Positions 1 to 12,144 are shown, counted from the first letter of the stretch. The stretch: 64,000 bases of DNA from Sphagnum compactum (GCA_965153455.1 OZ234504.1:6200001-6264000), one strand, 5' to 3'. Notes: generated by a model not told the origin, from the sequence alone. Numbers and translations are program-made.

Positions 1-1141
1 AAATGGCCACGTCTTTTGTGTTTGGCTAATCAAAATGTGCCACATGTCTCATTATGAGCATATCCCATTCATCAGATGTCAAGAATGAGGATCTTGACAC
101 GTGTCGCATTATTATTTGAATGGAAATTTCAAATCTGCCACATCTTCTAAAGATCGAAGGATAGAAACATGCCACATGGCGATGTTAAATAATTTGTAAA
201 ATACATTTTTATTGAAAAGGAATAATGAACCCTAGTTTAACATTATGAATTGAGGTTAGCATTTTAGGGTTTAATTAACAATGTTCTAGGGTTAGGGTTA
301 CCATGGCTCACTAATCACACACAAAATGGACATGGAAAATGCTTTGTATTGAACATGGGTTCCTACCTTAATGTAATCAATAATACTTAACTTGAATAAC
401 TAGATGATCCACATATAAACACAATGATGGCACCATCAACTTGTTGGAGTTGATGTGGCTGCAATTTGCATGTTTTGAAACAACCTAGGCTCCATAGTTG
501 AATCCTTAGGGTTGAAATGCAGAGTTTCCTTCCTACATGAATAACCTTGCACAAATAAAATATCACCATTTAGGAGCAAACATACATCACCATATTCAGA
601 TGTATAAGTGCCAACACATATTTTCCCTCCAAACAAGTCCATAAACATGAAGACTTACCTTTTCATCACAAAGCTTGATATAAAATCGTGTTAGAGGCAT
701 TGACAACTTCATTTGCTAAATCTTGTGGTTATTGATTAAACCAGCCAAAGTCCTAGATATAATAGAAAAACAAGTTGAAGTTAACCTGCAACCATTCAGA
801 CAAATGCAAACTTGCAAGGTTAGTACCAGCTCAATGATAACTACCATTTGATCACAAAGCAGGGACAAACCATTTATGCTTTAATGATTTATGCATCAAC
901 TCAAGATTTTTGACCATCAACTGGAATACATATATCATTTCCACCTTTCCATTCCCTAGAGAAATCCTTGGAGGGATGACATATTAACATATTAGCTTTA
1001 TAATCAATTTCTCTTCACAACTCAAAGGAAAGCAGAAACTTCAGTCATCACAAGCTCACTAGAAAGCATTTTCCTCTAGAATCAGAAGGAGTAGAAGAGC
1101 TACAAGAAAGCTCATGGCCCGCACAAACATGATAATATTAA
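1..1141. other. AT-rich flank with no supported gene
   Basis: I see no convincing coding exon here. On the minus strand a short open stretch at about 436-648 starts just after a good donor (GTAAGT near 655-660). It contains ordinary-looking residues but resembles no family I know, and no acceptor precedes it. It could be a further 3' exon or UTR of the minus-strand gene that begins at 1142. Confidence 0.4.
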
Positions 1142-2521
1142 TCAACTTAAATGACATGTATTGAGAGAAGTTAGTAGAGTCCTTAAATGACATGTACATT
1201 CCACATAATCAGTTTCTTCTTCCCCCAACTTGCCAGCTTCATCATGCTATAATTTTTGCTCATAAGTGACATTTAAACCTTTTTTTAAGTAATTTCCAAC
1301 ACAAACGAAAAAATATACACAAAAAATTACCTTTGAGCCATCCACTTGATGTTTCAAACATGTAATTGGATCCATGGTCATGAGTTGGGAATCACGATGA
1401 GCAGTCACCTCTTCTTCATATAATCTTCTATATGCACCCACCTGACAACATATTAGACCCCACGTTTGTGTCCAGAATAAAAAATGAGTTGTTCATCCAA
1501 TTTATTGCATCACAATTTTCGCATCAAAAATTTGGTGGGCTTGATTTGCACAATGCAGTCATGCATGTAAATTGGAGTAGGCATTTACAGTTGATTGAAG
1601 CTTGTCAATGATATCATATTGATCTTCAATTTGTTTCACCATGTCTATAACTTTATGTTGTAACACATCAAGTAGTTGCTTTATCTCTTCCTGGGGACAC
1701 TTTTGTACATTTTGTGGTTAGTGACTATCAACAGTAACATGTGTGATATTGACTAGCTATGCAACTGAATTCATCAGCTCGCAACAACGGTCATAGGTCA
1801 ATGTCAGCCAATAACCAACATACAGAGTTTCTGTTACAAGTCTGCGGGTAGCACAATCAACAAAGAGATTACAAAAGCAAGCAGCAAAAAAAAAATGAGA
1901 ATTAGTAAAGACAAAGAGAAAATATGGCAATGAGATTTGCAAGAGTATGGCAATGAGGGAAAATCGAGCTTCAAAACACTCCTATTCAAAACCAAGAGAT
2001 CGCATATGAGAACTTAAAATCAGGTTTACTCTCTTTATTCCCTATTCTTAACCTTGAATACTCTACAGAAGGAAAACAATTATGTGCAATCCCTGTATTG
2101 AGGTAGGAAATTACACATCTCCCCAAAAGTACAGACCTGCCCAAGATCAGTGCCAGAATGCTTCTGTGGGCAATCAATGGTTGGATGACCACCAACTCCA
2201 CAAATTTGGCAAGACACCTGAGGATACCCAACACCCAACCACCCAACAACAGACCTGCAGATCACCCATCAACATATATACAAAGAAAGGTTCATCAAAG
2301 CTTTGTAGCCTGATGAATACACTGACATCATTCAAGCTCATAAAGTTTTGATAAAGGGGTCTAGTGCAAAAGAGCAATATGAACTTTGTTGTAAGACTTT
2401 GACAACAATGCTAGCTATACCTTTGACTGGAATGTTACTAGCTTGTCCTTGTCACACTGCCATACTCGATGCCCAGTTTCTCCACAAACAACACATGCCT
2501 TCCCAAAATCCTGCATGGTTC
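1142..2521 (-). CDS. SF1/BBP-like double zinc-knuckle protein, partial gene or remnant
   Basis: Two CCHC zinc knuckles (C-x2-C-x4-H-x4-C) lie in successive minus-strand exons. The first, with core CVVCGETGHRVWQC, is in exon 2421-2521. The second, with core CQICGVGGHPTIDC, is in exon 2137-2217. Both closely resemble the paired knuckles of plant splicing factor 1 (branchpoint-binding protein), including its GGHPTIDCP signature. The first exon ends in a GTATAG donor, the next begins after a TCAG acceptor, and the phase-0 join gives the short linker of the family. Downstream exons that also keep phase 0 are 1589-1690 (34 residues, charged, coiled-coil-like), 1331-1441 (37 residues) and 1142-1246 (acidic, ends in TGA). 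I do not recognise this tail. It replaces the segment that follows the knuckles in SF1. No KH domain or start codon was found upstream, so the gene is a 5'-truncated copy or its first exons were missed. In SF1 the knuckles help bind branchpoint RNA; function here is unproven. Confidence 0.55.
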
Positions 2522-2639
2522 CTGCCACAAACAAGCACAAGTATCATCTGAAGCTCTAGGGAAGATGCAGCTAACCAATAGACCACAAGGGGAAAAGGAA
2601 ATTCGAGAACATGGATGTTGCACTAAATATTGTTTATTG

Positions 2640-5555
2640 GGAATATAATATGATTAACACACCTGATAGGCCACAAACATGGGTGCAAACATGAAAAGGA
2701 TATAGAATGTTGACATGTTTCTTATTGAATGGGGAAGTCAATATGACAAATGGTAATATGATGAATCCATGATTCAAAACGCATGTGATTTATTATACTT
2801 GTCAATGACTAATACACAACGCCATTGATTTTATCAATTAATTTAGGGATGGTATAATTCAAGGATAAATAAATTTTAATATGGTCTTTGTCACAAGCAC
2901 AAAAAACTACAAGAATATAAATTAAACCAAGGACATAGCAAAAAAATCAAATCACAAGAAATGTAAACCTAAATTTAATCCAAGACTAGAAACATAAAGA
3001 CGCAAAGCAAAAACACAATATATGTTAGAAGATGATTCAAACAAAACTTTATTCTGATAACATATGAAAACAAAAGTTATGACAAAAAAACGTACCCAAA
3101 ACTGGTGTTGAACAAATTGAAGGTAATGGGAAGTCCTACCCTTATTTATACTCCATTGGGAACTTAGCTCAAGGAAACTTCCATAGAGGCTTCCATGTGT
3201 GCACCGACCAAAGAAACTTTTTGAAAAGTTTTCTAACTAATAATGAATTAAAAGTCAATTAAAATTTAACTAAGGGTTAATTCAAGTTATACCCCATTGG
3301 GGATTTAGATCAAGGAAGCCTTCATAGAGGTTTCCATGTGTGTAATGACCAAAAAAGCTTTTTGAAAAGTGTCCTAACTAATAGTGAATTAGGAGTTAAT
3401 TGAGAGTTAACAATGATGAAAGCAACTATATTGGTGTAAGTGATGATGCAAGCGACGGGTGATGGTGGTGTCCATGACAATCTTAATCCCTAACACACTT
3501 GGTACAACATGATGGGGGAGGAGATTGGGCATGGGTTCAACCCAAGAAATCTAAAGTCTAAGGATTAAGAAAATTTGACGTTAAAGGAGATTAGCAAGGA
3601 GCCATGTTTAAAGGATGACATCGCATTTGCATTGTTGATTATGGTATTTCCTCACACAATCATAATATTCAATGAGTTGGATAATCTTCTTAGGTTGGGT
3701 GCGATTTTGAGTGGGAAGCCCATTGGGTTGAGAAATCGTGTTGGTCAACAACACAATAATAATATTGGGTAGAATAGTAATAAAAAAGGTAATAGATTCT
3801 AGCATTAAGGTGAGGTGGTCTATGACACTAGATGCAACATATGTACATTGTAAAATATTTTCAATTTTATACAAATTTGGTATTTATGATGGATGGATGA
3901 AACATTATGGGCAAACAAGTTGTTTCCCCAAGAGTTTGCCCCAATTGATGTAAACTTGGCAAATTGCAATCATATATAAAGTTTTTCAATTAAAAAATGA
4001 ATTGCATGATTAGATTGTGCTTTGAATATTCAAATGACAATGTGATTGGAGTGATTGGAAAACACACAATTACATATATATGGGGCACTTCACTCGGGTT
4101 GCTTTAAATTTGAAATTTGAATTACGAAAATGAAAATGAAAATATAGGGTCATTATCCTTTATCAAATACAACAAATTTAGGGTCCTGAATCAAATGGTT
4201 GCAATTTTACTACCATAGAAGCATATAATTGGAAGAAGATATGTTTAGATCGTCATGTGGATCTACATATCAAGTTCAACCTATGTGTAAGTATTGCAAA
4301 ACGACCAAATGCCTAAATTTTAACCTCTTTCAACAATCTGAAAATTGCAAAGCCCTTGTGATTCATGATTTGAAAAGATGTTTAATTACAGGAATTGTAT
4401 TTAAGGTTGATGTTCATGGTAGTTGCTATAATTTGGGTGACAATTGCTTCATTAATTAGGAAGGTCGATGTCATTTGTCATCATCTTCATCATTGCGCCG
4501 CTATTCCGCTTTTGAAGTGTTTGTTTCACACAAAGTCGTGATGATATTTTCTAAACATTTTGTTATAATTCATTTGGTGGGACACCGTCCCTTGATATCC
4601 AAAATGCCATCATCAATGTGCGGTCATTCATAATCTTGTTCACCTACAAAAACAATTGTTATTTAATTAGTTGGTCTCTCCCTTCGAATAATTCATTGTG
4701 TGAATGAATTTTGAATAGGTGGATGACAACAATTTATGGAAGCTACCATAATGGTTAATCTTGACTCCACATCAACTTTGGGCTTCATGGGTGTTGGACG
4801 TCATAGGTACTAGCCAAGTGGTGCATGGTCAAAATCTAAATCATGTTCTATTGATTCAAAGGGTCTTGCACTTCAAGTTTAAACAGATTTTGATACGTGA
4901 CTTGGGGTGCACTTACATTAGTGGTTGTATTTTAGCACACGTGGGTTCAAATGTAATATCCATTATGTCTTTGATTACAAGATTTTCCAAATTGATGGAT
5001 GGGTTTACTTGTATGTTTGAAATGTTTACTAATGTGTGTTATGTTTCTGGTTCAGAAGTGATGATTCTTGGGCCCATTGTCACGTCTATTAGTGCTAATG
5101 GTGTGTTCAAACTATTGGGAGGTAACATTTCAACGGAGCCCATTGATTACATGGGCGTATAGTTGACCTTTGATCATTGGAACATGTACATTGGAATGGG
5201 GGGTGGCATTGGGCATTTGAACAAAATTGTCAAATATAGGCATGTTTGGGTTAACATCACCATTATCAAATGGTTATGCTCATTAAACCATTACATTAAA
5301 TATTAATATTGAAAAAAAAATTCATTTTAATTATCATCATTAGGGAATTCAAAGGGGTCATGTTGGTCCTTGTCTTCATCTAACACCAAGGGGTCCTCAT
5401 CCGATGTGTCACTTTCATGTACACTTTCGTTAATGTCAGACGTTAAGTCTTTAGATAACATATTCTTTTCATAACATGTTGTCGAGTTAGCACTAAGTTG
5501 TTTTCATAGGAGCTTGCTATTAGTATAAATGTACATTTAGTTTTCCATTCAATCT
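2640..5555. other. Intergenic, AT-rich, no supported gene
   Basis: Apart from the tandem duplication at 3151-3411, this stretch holds only unsupported open frames. The longest is 133 codons at 4761-5162 on the plus strand. It has no recognisable domain, splice context or start context. Confidence 0.4.
3151..3411. repeat. Degenerate tandem duplication, period about 141 bp
   Basis: A block beginning with the core CCATTGGG at about 3153 recurs from about 3293. The two copies share, in order, the CCATTGGG core, a CAAGGAA motif, a TTCCATGTGTG motif, a TTTTTGAAAAGT motif and an AATTAA-rich end. Mismatches are scattered, so the duplication is not recent. It sits upstream (5' side) of the minus-strand knuckle gene. 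Confidence 0.7.
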
Positions 5556-5559
5556 AACA

Positions 5560-6400
5560 TCAAATTAGTTTTGCACTTCCACTCACATGATGATGTAGAA
5601 CATACTTGCACCAAAATGCAACTGATCGACAATGGGTGTAAATGTGCATCCACTAGCTTTAATAAAATCCCACCATTCATGTGGGAACAAATCGAAATCC
5701 CAGTATGAGTTCGACTTTCAATAAAATCTGCAAAATTTTAAAGCTTGGGCATAGGTTTTCAAGTGACCAATATTTTTTGTAAAATTTTATTGAACACTTC
5801 CTTCACATTTGCATCATCATGCAAGTGAACTTCACCCCAATAAGTATGGATTGAAAAAGGCCCCTGCATAATGTAGGTTGGTCGTTAACATCTTCTACCT
5901 CCGGTAAAATTAACCTTTGATTGCATTTGCAAGGCTTGGTGGTAATTCAAACGATGGATCTCATAATGCTCAAACATGTCATTCCCCCAATCTTCTAGTA
6001 ATAAATCTAAACAATGAATAGCACAACATTGAAAGTAAAAACTTGGAAAAAAATGGATTAAAAGTTCAATTGCATTTTGCATGCTCTAAGCATTGCCTTT
6101 ATAAATTTGTACAATGTTGTCAACTCTATGGTTTTGATGCATCTAACCAATGCATTACATATGTGTTGGGCATCCTTCCAGTCATTGTTGTGTCAATGGA
6201 ACCTATGAATACATTGCCATTGGGAAACAAACATTACATTCAATAATGAATGTTGTGCAACATTGTCCCAACCACAACCATGAAAACAAATGGTTGCTCC
6301 ATATTTGTGAATTGAATTTTGTGTCCTCTCAATTACATGTTTGGACACATCAACCTTGGATTGCTTTAACAAATCTATGCACAATCCATAATATGATGGG
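5560..6400 (-). pseudogene. Decayed hAT-family transposase (DUF659 and dimerization pieces)
   Basis: Three minus-strand pieces appear in the order of plant hAT transposases. At about 6193-6384 is a piece with YGATIC, then WDN, then LLNVMFVS, like the DUF659 segment that reads Y-G-x-T-I-x-x-D-G-W. At about 5960-6030 is AIHCLDLLLEDWG, the hallmark A-A-H-C-L-D-x-x-L-E-D motif. At about 5560-5715 is PHEWWDF, followed in a shifted frame by CSTSSCEWK, like the C-terminal hAT dimerization domain (S-S-x-x-C-E-R-N-W). The frame changes between pieces and stops intervene, so the copy is dead. I could not define terminal inverted repeats or an 8-bp target duplication. Confidence 0.75.
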
Positions 6401-6459
6401 GGTTTATAGTATGTTCAAGATCTGGAGGTTATTTTCAGAGTTTTTATGAAAAAGATGTT

Positions 6460-7300
6460 TGTTTCATAAAAGAAAGTTGCCCACTTCTTGTCCAAGTTTT
6501 ATTTTCTGGCTACATTTAATCCCTTAGGCAATGAAACCTATTAAAAGATTCAAACATCATTATTCATGGATCTATTACAACCCTTTGTGTTGTTTGTGAG
6601 TGGGGTGCAAATTTGAACCCCTTCCACTTGAAACATCAAAATAGATTCTCCTTTCATCGAAGGATTTGACGTTTCAATGGCCACATCCTTTATCGATGAT
6701 TAGGGGTTAAAATTAGTATTTCCATATCATTTAATGGTGGAGGGACAAATCCGCCACATTAAGCAAATATGGTTTTCACCTATGGCGGTGCCTTTGAACA
6801 AACTCCTACTACACTTGGCCCATTACCATCATGTCGAAAGCCCAAATGGAAAAAAACATTCAATCCTTATGGTATGAGATGACTTTGCTGCAAAATTAGT
6901 GCAACTAAAGTATGTAATAATAAGATTAGACCCCACCTTTAAGGCTACAATTAAAATTCAACACCAATTACAAATGTAATATGACGTTTTAAAACTTCAA
7001 ACGCCTATAAAGGTTTCACCTTTCTCTCACAAGGTATATGGCAATGGTTATTTGTTAAAACTACAAGAAATCAAGGTTTTTCAAAATGTTCAACTTTACT
7101 AAAGTTTCCACATTGACCAAAAGGATGTTCACTTTGACTAAATGCATGGGGCATGAAAAACACATGGTTCTTTTGGTTGTTTCTTTTGACTGAAGTGACC
7201 ATTTTGACCAAGTGTTAAGTTGTACATCCAGTCAAAAATGACAAATTTTAAAATGATCCATCAAAATGCCCATTGTTCAATCAAATTGACCATATTAATT
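6460..7300. other. Intergenic, no supported gene
   Basis: This is AT-rich sequence with short unsupported frames. From about 7080 it is rich in short TTGACC/GGTCAA motifs. Similar motifs recur at 7860-8010 on the far side of the CCTA tracts. Confidence 0.35.
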
Positions 7301-7317
7301 TGGTTAGCTAGCCTATT

Positions 7318-7550
7318 TGCTTACCTACCTACCTATTTACCTAACATATACTTACCTATTTACTTAAATATGTCCTACCTACCTACTTACTTGCCATCTC
7401 CCTACCTTTGTCCTACTTACCTACCTACTTAATTACCTACAATCTACCTACCTATGTCCTATTTACCTACCTACTATTTATCTACCATCTATTTACCTAT
7501 TTCTTATTTACCTACCTACCTACTTACCTACCATCTACTTACATACTACT
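7318..7550. repeat. Imperfect (CCTA)n tract
   Basis: About 230 bases consist mainly of CCTA/CTAC units broken by T-rich interruptions and point changes. The complementary unit (GGTA/GTAG) recurs at about 7764-7802. The two tracts are therefore inverted relative to each other and could pair across a spacer of about 210 bases. Confidence 0.85.
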
Positions 7551-7802
7551 ATTTACCAAAGTTACCTATTTATTTGAAATATGTTAAATGCATTTGGTAT
7601 CATATTGTTTTATGAAGTGGTGGGATGGCCAAAACATTGGTGTGGAGCTAATGAGACCAAGGTTCAATCCTCTTTACCAACATATACTATGTGAAGTATG
7701 TATATTCATAAATATACCTTGTATATGTGTATAAATATATAGTACCTAAGTGGGTTGTGGATAGGGTAGGTAGGAGGCCATGGTGGGTGGGTAGGTAGGT
7801 AG

Positions 7803-10660
7803 TTATTTTATTTATTATTTTACGTTTTTATATTTACAAAATTTAAATTAAATTTTTTTGGTTGCCCAATTTTTTGTCCGATTTGACTAGTCAAAAGACA
7901 ATTTTATGGTCAGTAAAAAAAACCACCAGTCAAGTTGGACGTGTTCAAATCGATTTGTCCAGTATGACTAAGTGGTCAAATTGACCAAATGTCAAAATGA
8001 TTGGTTTTTTGTTTAGTTTTCCAATCAAATAAATCGTGATTTTTTGTAATGTAAACAACAGAAGGCCCACGCACTTCAAAGGAAAAAATGAATTTACATT
8101 GTAAGGTTTGATCTATATTACCAAGCATAATCAATCCACCATCAATTGGATAAATGAAATCTAGAATGAAGGGGTTTTTGGTTGTTGAACCTTATTCATG
8201 ACAAATGTTGATCAAAAGATTGAAGACTAAATCTATTTTAAGTTGCCAAATGTAAGGGGGGCAACTTGGGTATAAAGAATAATTTTCTTACGTCCATCAT
8301 AATGGACGCAACGGATGTGTCACGACAGACGTTGATGTGATGTTAAACACAAAATGGGCATGTCACGTCAATTTTGATAACTCTAGTTTTGGCTAGATGA
8401 AAGGAAAGAAAAGGGATGAATATTCCAATAGTAAAAGCTTTTATAATAACATGTAAATCTTCTATGGGCCTTTATAGCTTGAGCTTTACTCCTTTAGAAA
8501 AGGTTATGAAAAATGTAAAAATGTTACACCAATAATTTAACAGTATCAAAACCTTGGTGGTGTTAAGAGTTTTTTTTTGGTTACATGTTTACATCATAAT
8601 TACTTTAAGTAAACTAGGGTAAGTTAATTTGAAACTAGTTTCAATGTGAACATAATTCAAGACATTTGTATGGGATATAATCTCTAATTGTGTGGTCTCA
8701 AGTCACTTTTGACAATTTGAAAATCCAACACACAAGCATATATTTTCCCAAAAAATTTAATGAGTTTTTATGTAAATTGTTTGTAACACAATTTGTGTGG
8801 TTTTCCTTGTGTGTTTTTTGGGCTTGGATTAGTGTTTGTTGCAAGTGAGTCATATTTTTTGAATCACCAAAAACCATTTTTTGAGTTTTGTGCAGCTCTA
8901 AAAATTCAAACGGTTACATTGGATTTGTTAGCGCCAAATGTTTTGTACTTGTGTTTTGGCAAGGTTTGCATTTTGTTTCACTAGTAAGGATGTGTCCCTA
9001 AATCACTAGGAATTTCACTAACCATTTAGGTGAAATCACCACTAATTCATTAGATTAAAAATCTAATGAATTCACCAAACCATTTAATGATTGGCAACGG
9101 ATCGGTATAGATAGGTGAATTCATTAAGAATTAATCAAATTAGAAACTACCACATGGAATTTATTATTTAAATTATTAATTTGAATTTTGAATTATTTTA
9201 TTTAATATTAATTCGAAAATTTCAATTTTATATTCTTAATAAAATGCTATTTATATACTTATGATCAACATACACCATTGATCCACATGGAAGTTTTTAT
9301 CAAGATTTGAAACTTGGCTTTCAAAGTAATAACCCATTACTTTTGCCATCCAACCACTTCATTTGATTTGAAACAAATGAAGTGATGATTGTATCTAATA
9401 TGTTGTTTATTCCAAATGGTTTGCAAAAGTCACTTTAAATTTTTAAATTTTTTTTTCATACTATGTCCAAATTTAAAAAACTTAACTTCAATTTAGAAGA
9501 TTTTTTCAAGATGTACACATTTTTAATATTTTTAAGAAAAATAACACACTACTTAAATTGACTGAAAATGCATTTTTTATTTATTTAATGCATTTTAACA
9601 ATATGTTTTGAAGATTTTTTTTAAAAATAACATAATTTGTGAATACTTGTGTCTATTTAAAAACAACTTTGATTTTTTTTCCCCAAATATTTGATTGTTG
9701 ATAATGATATATAATATTTTATTACATCTATCCACATTTTAAACATATATTTAATCAGTATAAATTATATAAACTATAATTATTTATTAATTAACTTAAG
9801 TTTTAAAGTTATTAAACACATAATAATATTAATTTTTAAATACTTTGCAATGTTATATAAAACATTAACATTATGTAAAATACTAACATTATATGTAAAC
9901 TTCTTAATTATTAGTTTATAAATATTTTTTTTTTCATATTGTAAAACTTATTGAAATTTATTTTGAAAAAACATTTTAATCTAATTCTTTAAAAAGGTCT
10001 TTTCTTCTATAAAAATAAATTTAATACAAACTATAACATGTTTCAAAAGTTTTCTGAATACCAAATGTGTTAATAAATTAATAAATATTTACGTTCAATA
10101 AATAAATAAATAAATATTTTTATTAATTTATAAATAGTTTGAATAATTTAAAAAATGAACCTTAGTGAATTAGGTGTAAACGATTTAACCTATGGTGAAA
10201 TTTCATTAGGCTAAAACACTAGCTAGTGAATTCGTTTCATTTTTAAGCCTTTTAGTGAAATGGGTTAGTGAACTAGACCCATAATGTGTTTTTTAATAAT
10301 GTTTTGTTGTGTATTATTATTATTATTATTATTTAATTTTCAACTATTCATCCACATAGAAGGTTTTTCATCCATAATTTAAATGTAAAAAACATTCATC
10401 CCCCCATTTTTCATTCGTGTTGATAGCCAAACACTAGATTAGTTAATGTGTGGGTAGTTTAGTTAGTTAACAAACACCTTGCCTAAAACTAGGTTATGAA
10501 CATTTAGGCTTTTTAAAGATTGAACAAGTTTTGCACACAATAAAGGCTTTTGTGACCAAACAATAAAAAAAGAAATTTTAATTAATTTTAATTGCAATAG
10601 TAGAAGAGTTTTTAAGGAGGAGTTTTATGTTTAGGGTTTAAATTTTGTGGTTCCCCTAGA
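7803..10660. other. AT-rich desert with decayed repeat sequence
   Basis: No coding capacity is supported. A perfect 13-bp inverted repeat around 3 bases lies at 9044-9072 (arm AATTCATTAGATT). TTTCACTAA-type sequences occur near 9015 and, inverted, near 10260, so 8990-10280 may be an old non-autonomous element about 1.3 kb long. This is suggestive only. The stretch 9420-10140 is extremely A+T rich. Confidence 0.4.
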
Positions 10661-10673
10661 ACCTAGCCTTAAC

Positions 10674-10863
10674 ACATAACCCTAAACCTAAAATCAAACC
10701 CCAAACCTAAACGCTAAACATACAACCTAAACCCAAACCTAAAATCTACAACCAAACCCTATATCCTCACATAACCCTAAACCTAAAATCAAACCCCGAA
10801 CCTAAACCCTAAACATCCAACCTAAACCCAAACCTAAAATCTACAACCAAACCCTATATCTGA
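10674..10863. repeat. 95-bp duplication of degenerate telomere-like repeats
   Basis: A unit made of variants of CCTAAAC/CCCTAAA, the plant telomere repeat on its C-rich strand, occurs twice with a period of 95 bp. The copies begin at 10674 and 10769 and differ by only a few bases. Units read CCTAAACC, CCCAAACC and CCCTAAAC rather than pure CCCTAAA, so this is an old interstitial telomere-like block that was duplicated, not a telomere. Confidence 0.8.
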
Positions 10864-10982
10864 ACCCGAGAACAAGGCCGGGATTGCCTCAAGTCATACG
10901 AGTGATATTGTTGTGTTTAGATTTCATTATAGGGATATTATAGGGATTTCATTATAGGGATTTTGGCCCCTAGTTACTACAT

Positions 10983-11100
10983 AATAATAATAGGTTATTA
11001 TAGTTATAATATTTTGAAGGATTTTTTTGGTTTATTTTAGAGGATTTTGGTAATAATAATGATAATAATAATAATAATAATAATAGGTCTATTTTTATAC
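10983..11100. repeat. (AAT)n microsatellite-rich stretch
   Basis: AAT/TAA trinucleotide runs occur at 10983-10995 and again, longer, near 11050-11086. The flank is a TTTTGG-rich, AT-rich sequence with no coding content. Confidence 0.7.
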
Positions 11101-11330
11101 ATATGAGGATTTTTTTGGAAAGATGATGATATTTTTGGCTTGTGTTGAAACTTGAGATTAGTAGTTATATATATTTATAGAGTTATAATATATTTTGGAA
11201 GGATTTTGGTTTGTTTTAGAGGATTTTTTTTGGGGAAGATCATATTATTATTATTATTTTTTGGCATGTTGAAATATATTTGAGTAGTTTCCATAATAAT
11301 TCTTCTTTTGCCTGAAGAGAAGAGAAGATC

Positions 11331-11557
11331 CAACTAAAATATCAAAAGAAGAAATAGCCATATTTTGTTTTTGAATATGGCAATATTTGTTTTAATGTAA
11401 ATGGCAAGGCCCCATTGTAAACAAAAAAAACAAGGGGCCTTGCCATTTACATTAAAAAAATATTGCCATATTTAAAAACAAATTATGGCTATTTAAACAA
11501 ATATTGGCATATTTAAAAACAAAATATGGCTATTTCTTCTTTTGATATTTTAGTTTG
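11331..11557. repeat. Long foldback (inverted repeat) with about 83-bp arms
   Basis: The left arm, 11331-11413, is almost exactly the reverse complement of the right arm, 11434-11557, with a loop of about 20 bases. The inner ends are GGCAAGGCCCC and its complement GGGGCCTTGCC. The outer ends read AACTAAAATATCAAAAG and its complement. The right arm carries a partial internal duplication of about 40 bases of its ATTGCCATATTTAAAAAC segment, which accounts for the length difference. Such a structure could be a MITE-like foldback element or give a hairpin RNA. It lies about 200 bases upstream of the G-boxes of the next gene. Confidence 0.85.
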
Positions 11558-11750
11558 TGAGTCCCGAAAACGCACTAGATAGAATAGGTACTGGCGAGCG
11601 TACGTAGTAGTTGGCGATTGAGGCAGGTGGGTGGGCCCTACTAGTTTTGCCAGTAATAAGAAGCATGGCAAGGCGAGCCCGTTAACCGTCATCGCATTAT
11701 AGCCAATTTGCACCCGGAGATGAAGCGGGTGGGTCCCGGAGTACCCCTTG

Positions 11751-11830
11751 ACACGTGTCATATAGCCATATGCTACGTGGAAGTCTATGGTACGTAGTTT
11801 CCAGAAGACTCGTGTGCGTAAGCCACGTGG
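11751..11830 (+). promoter_or_regulatory. G-box/ABRE cluster upstream of the membrane-protein gene
   Basis: Palindromic ACACGTGT lies at 11751-11758 and palindromic CCACGTGG at 11823-11830. A CTACGTGG element lies between them at about 11773. These match the ACGT-core G-box/ABRE sites bound by plant bZIP and bHLH factors. They are about 320-390 bases upstream of the ATG at 12145, in a stretch that is GC-richer than its surroundings and is probably promoter plus 5' UTR. Confidence 0.6.
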
Positions 11831-12144
11831 CATGGCGGGGACGAAGCTCTTCAAAGTCATCGGCATGGGTGTTGCTGCTGCCACCGTTCCATTTCTACGA
11901 CGCTTTTCGCCCCGCCCACTCTCTCTATCTTATCAATCTCGTTGCAAACTCTTGTCAATTTCGGTTTCTTCCGCTTCCCTTACCATTTCTCCTCACGCTC
12001 CTCCTGTGTGAATCCTCAACAAAACAACACCAGTTTCGCCTCTTTTGGTTCAGGAAATTGGAAGTTTGAGCTGATTGTTTGTTTGGTTGCTTGGTTGCTT
12101 GCTTGGTCGCAGCAGGAGCATCATCATCTTAGGGCGTTGCCGTG

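Noticed and set aside
4761-5162. 133-codon plus-strand open frame
   Set aside because: It has no similarity I recognise and lies in AT-rich repeat sequence near the hAT remnant. Length alone is weak evidence.
7620-7680. Possible tRNA-derived B box (GGTTCAATCC) with an upstream A-box-like string
   Set aside because: No cloverleaf, no clear A box at the right distance and no SINE tail could be defined.
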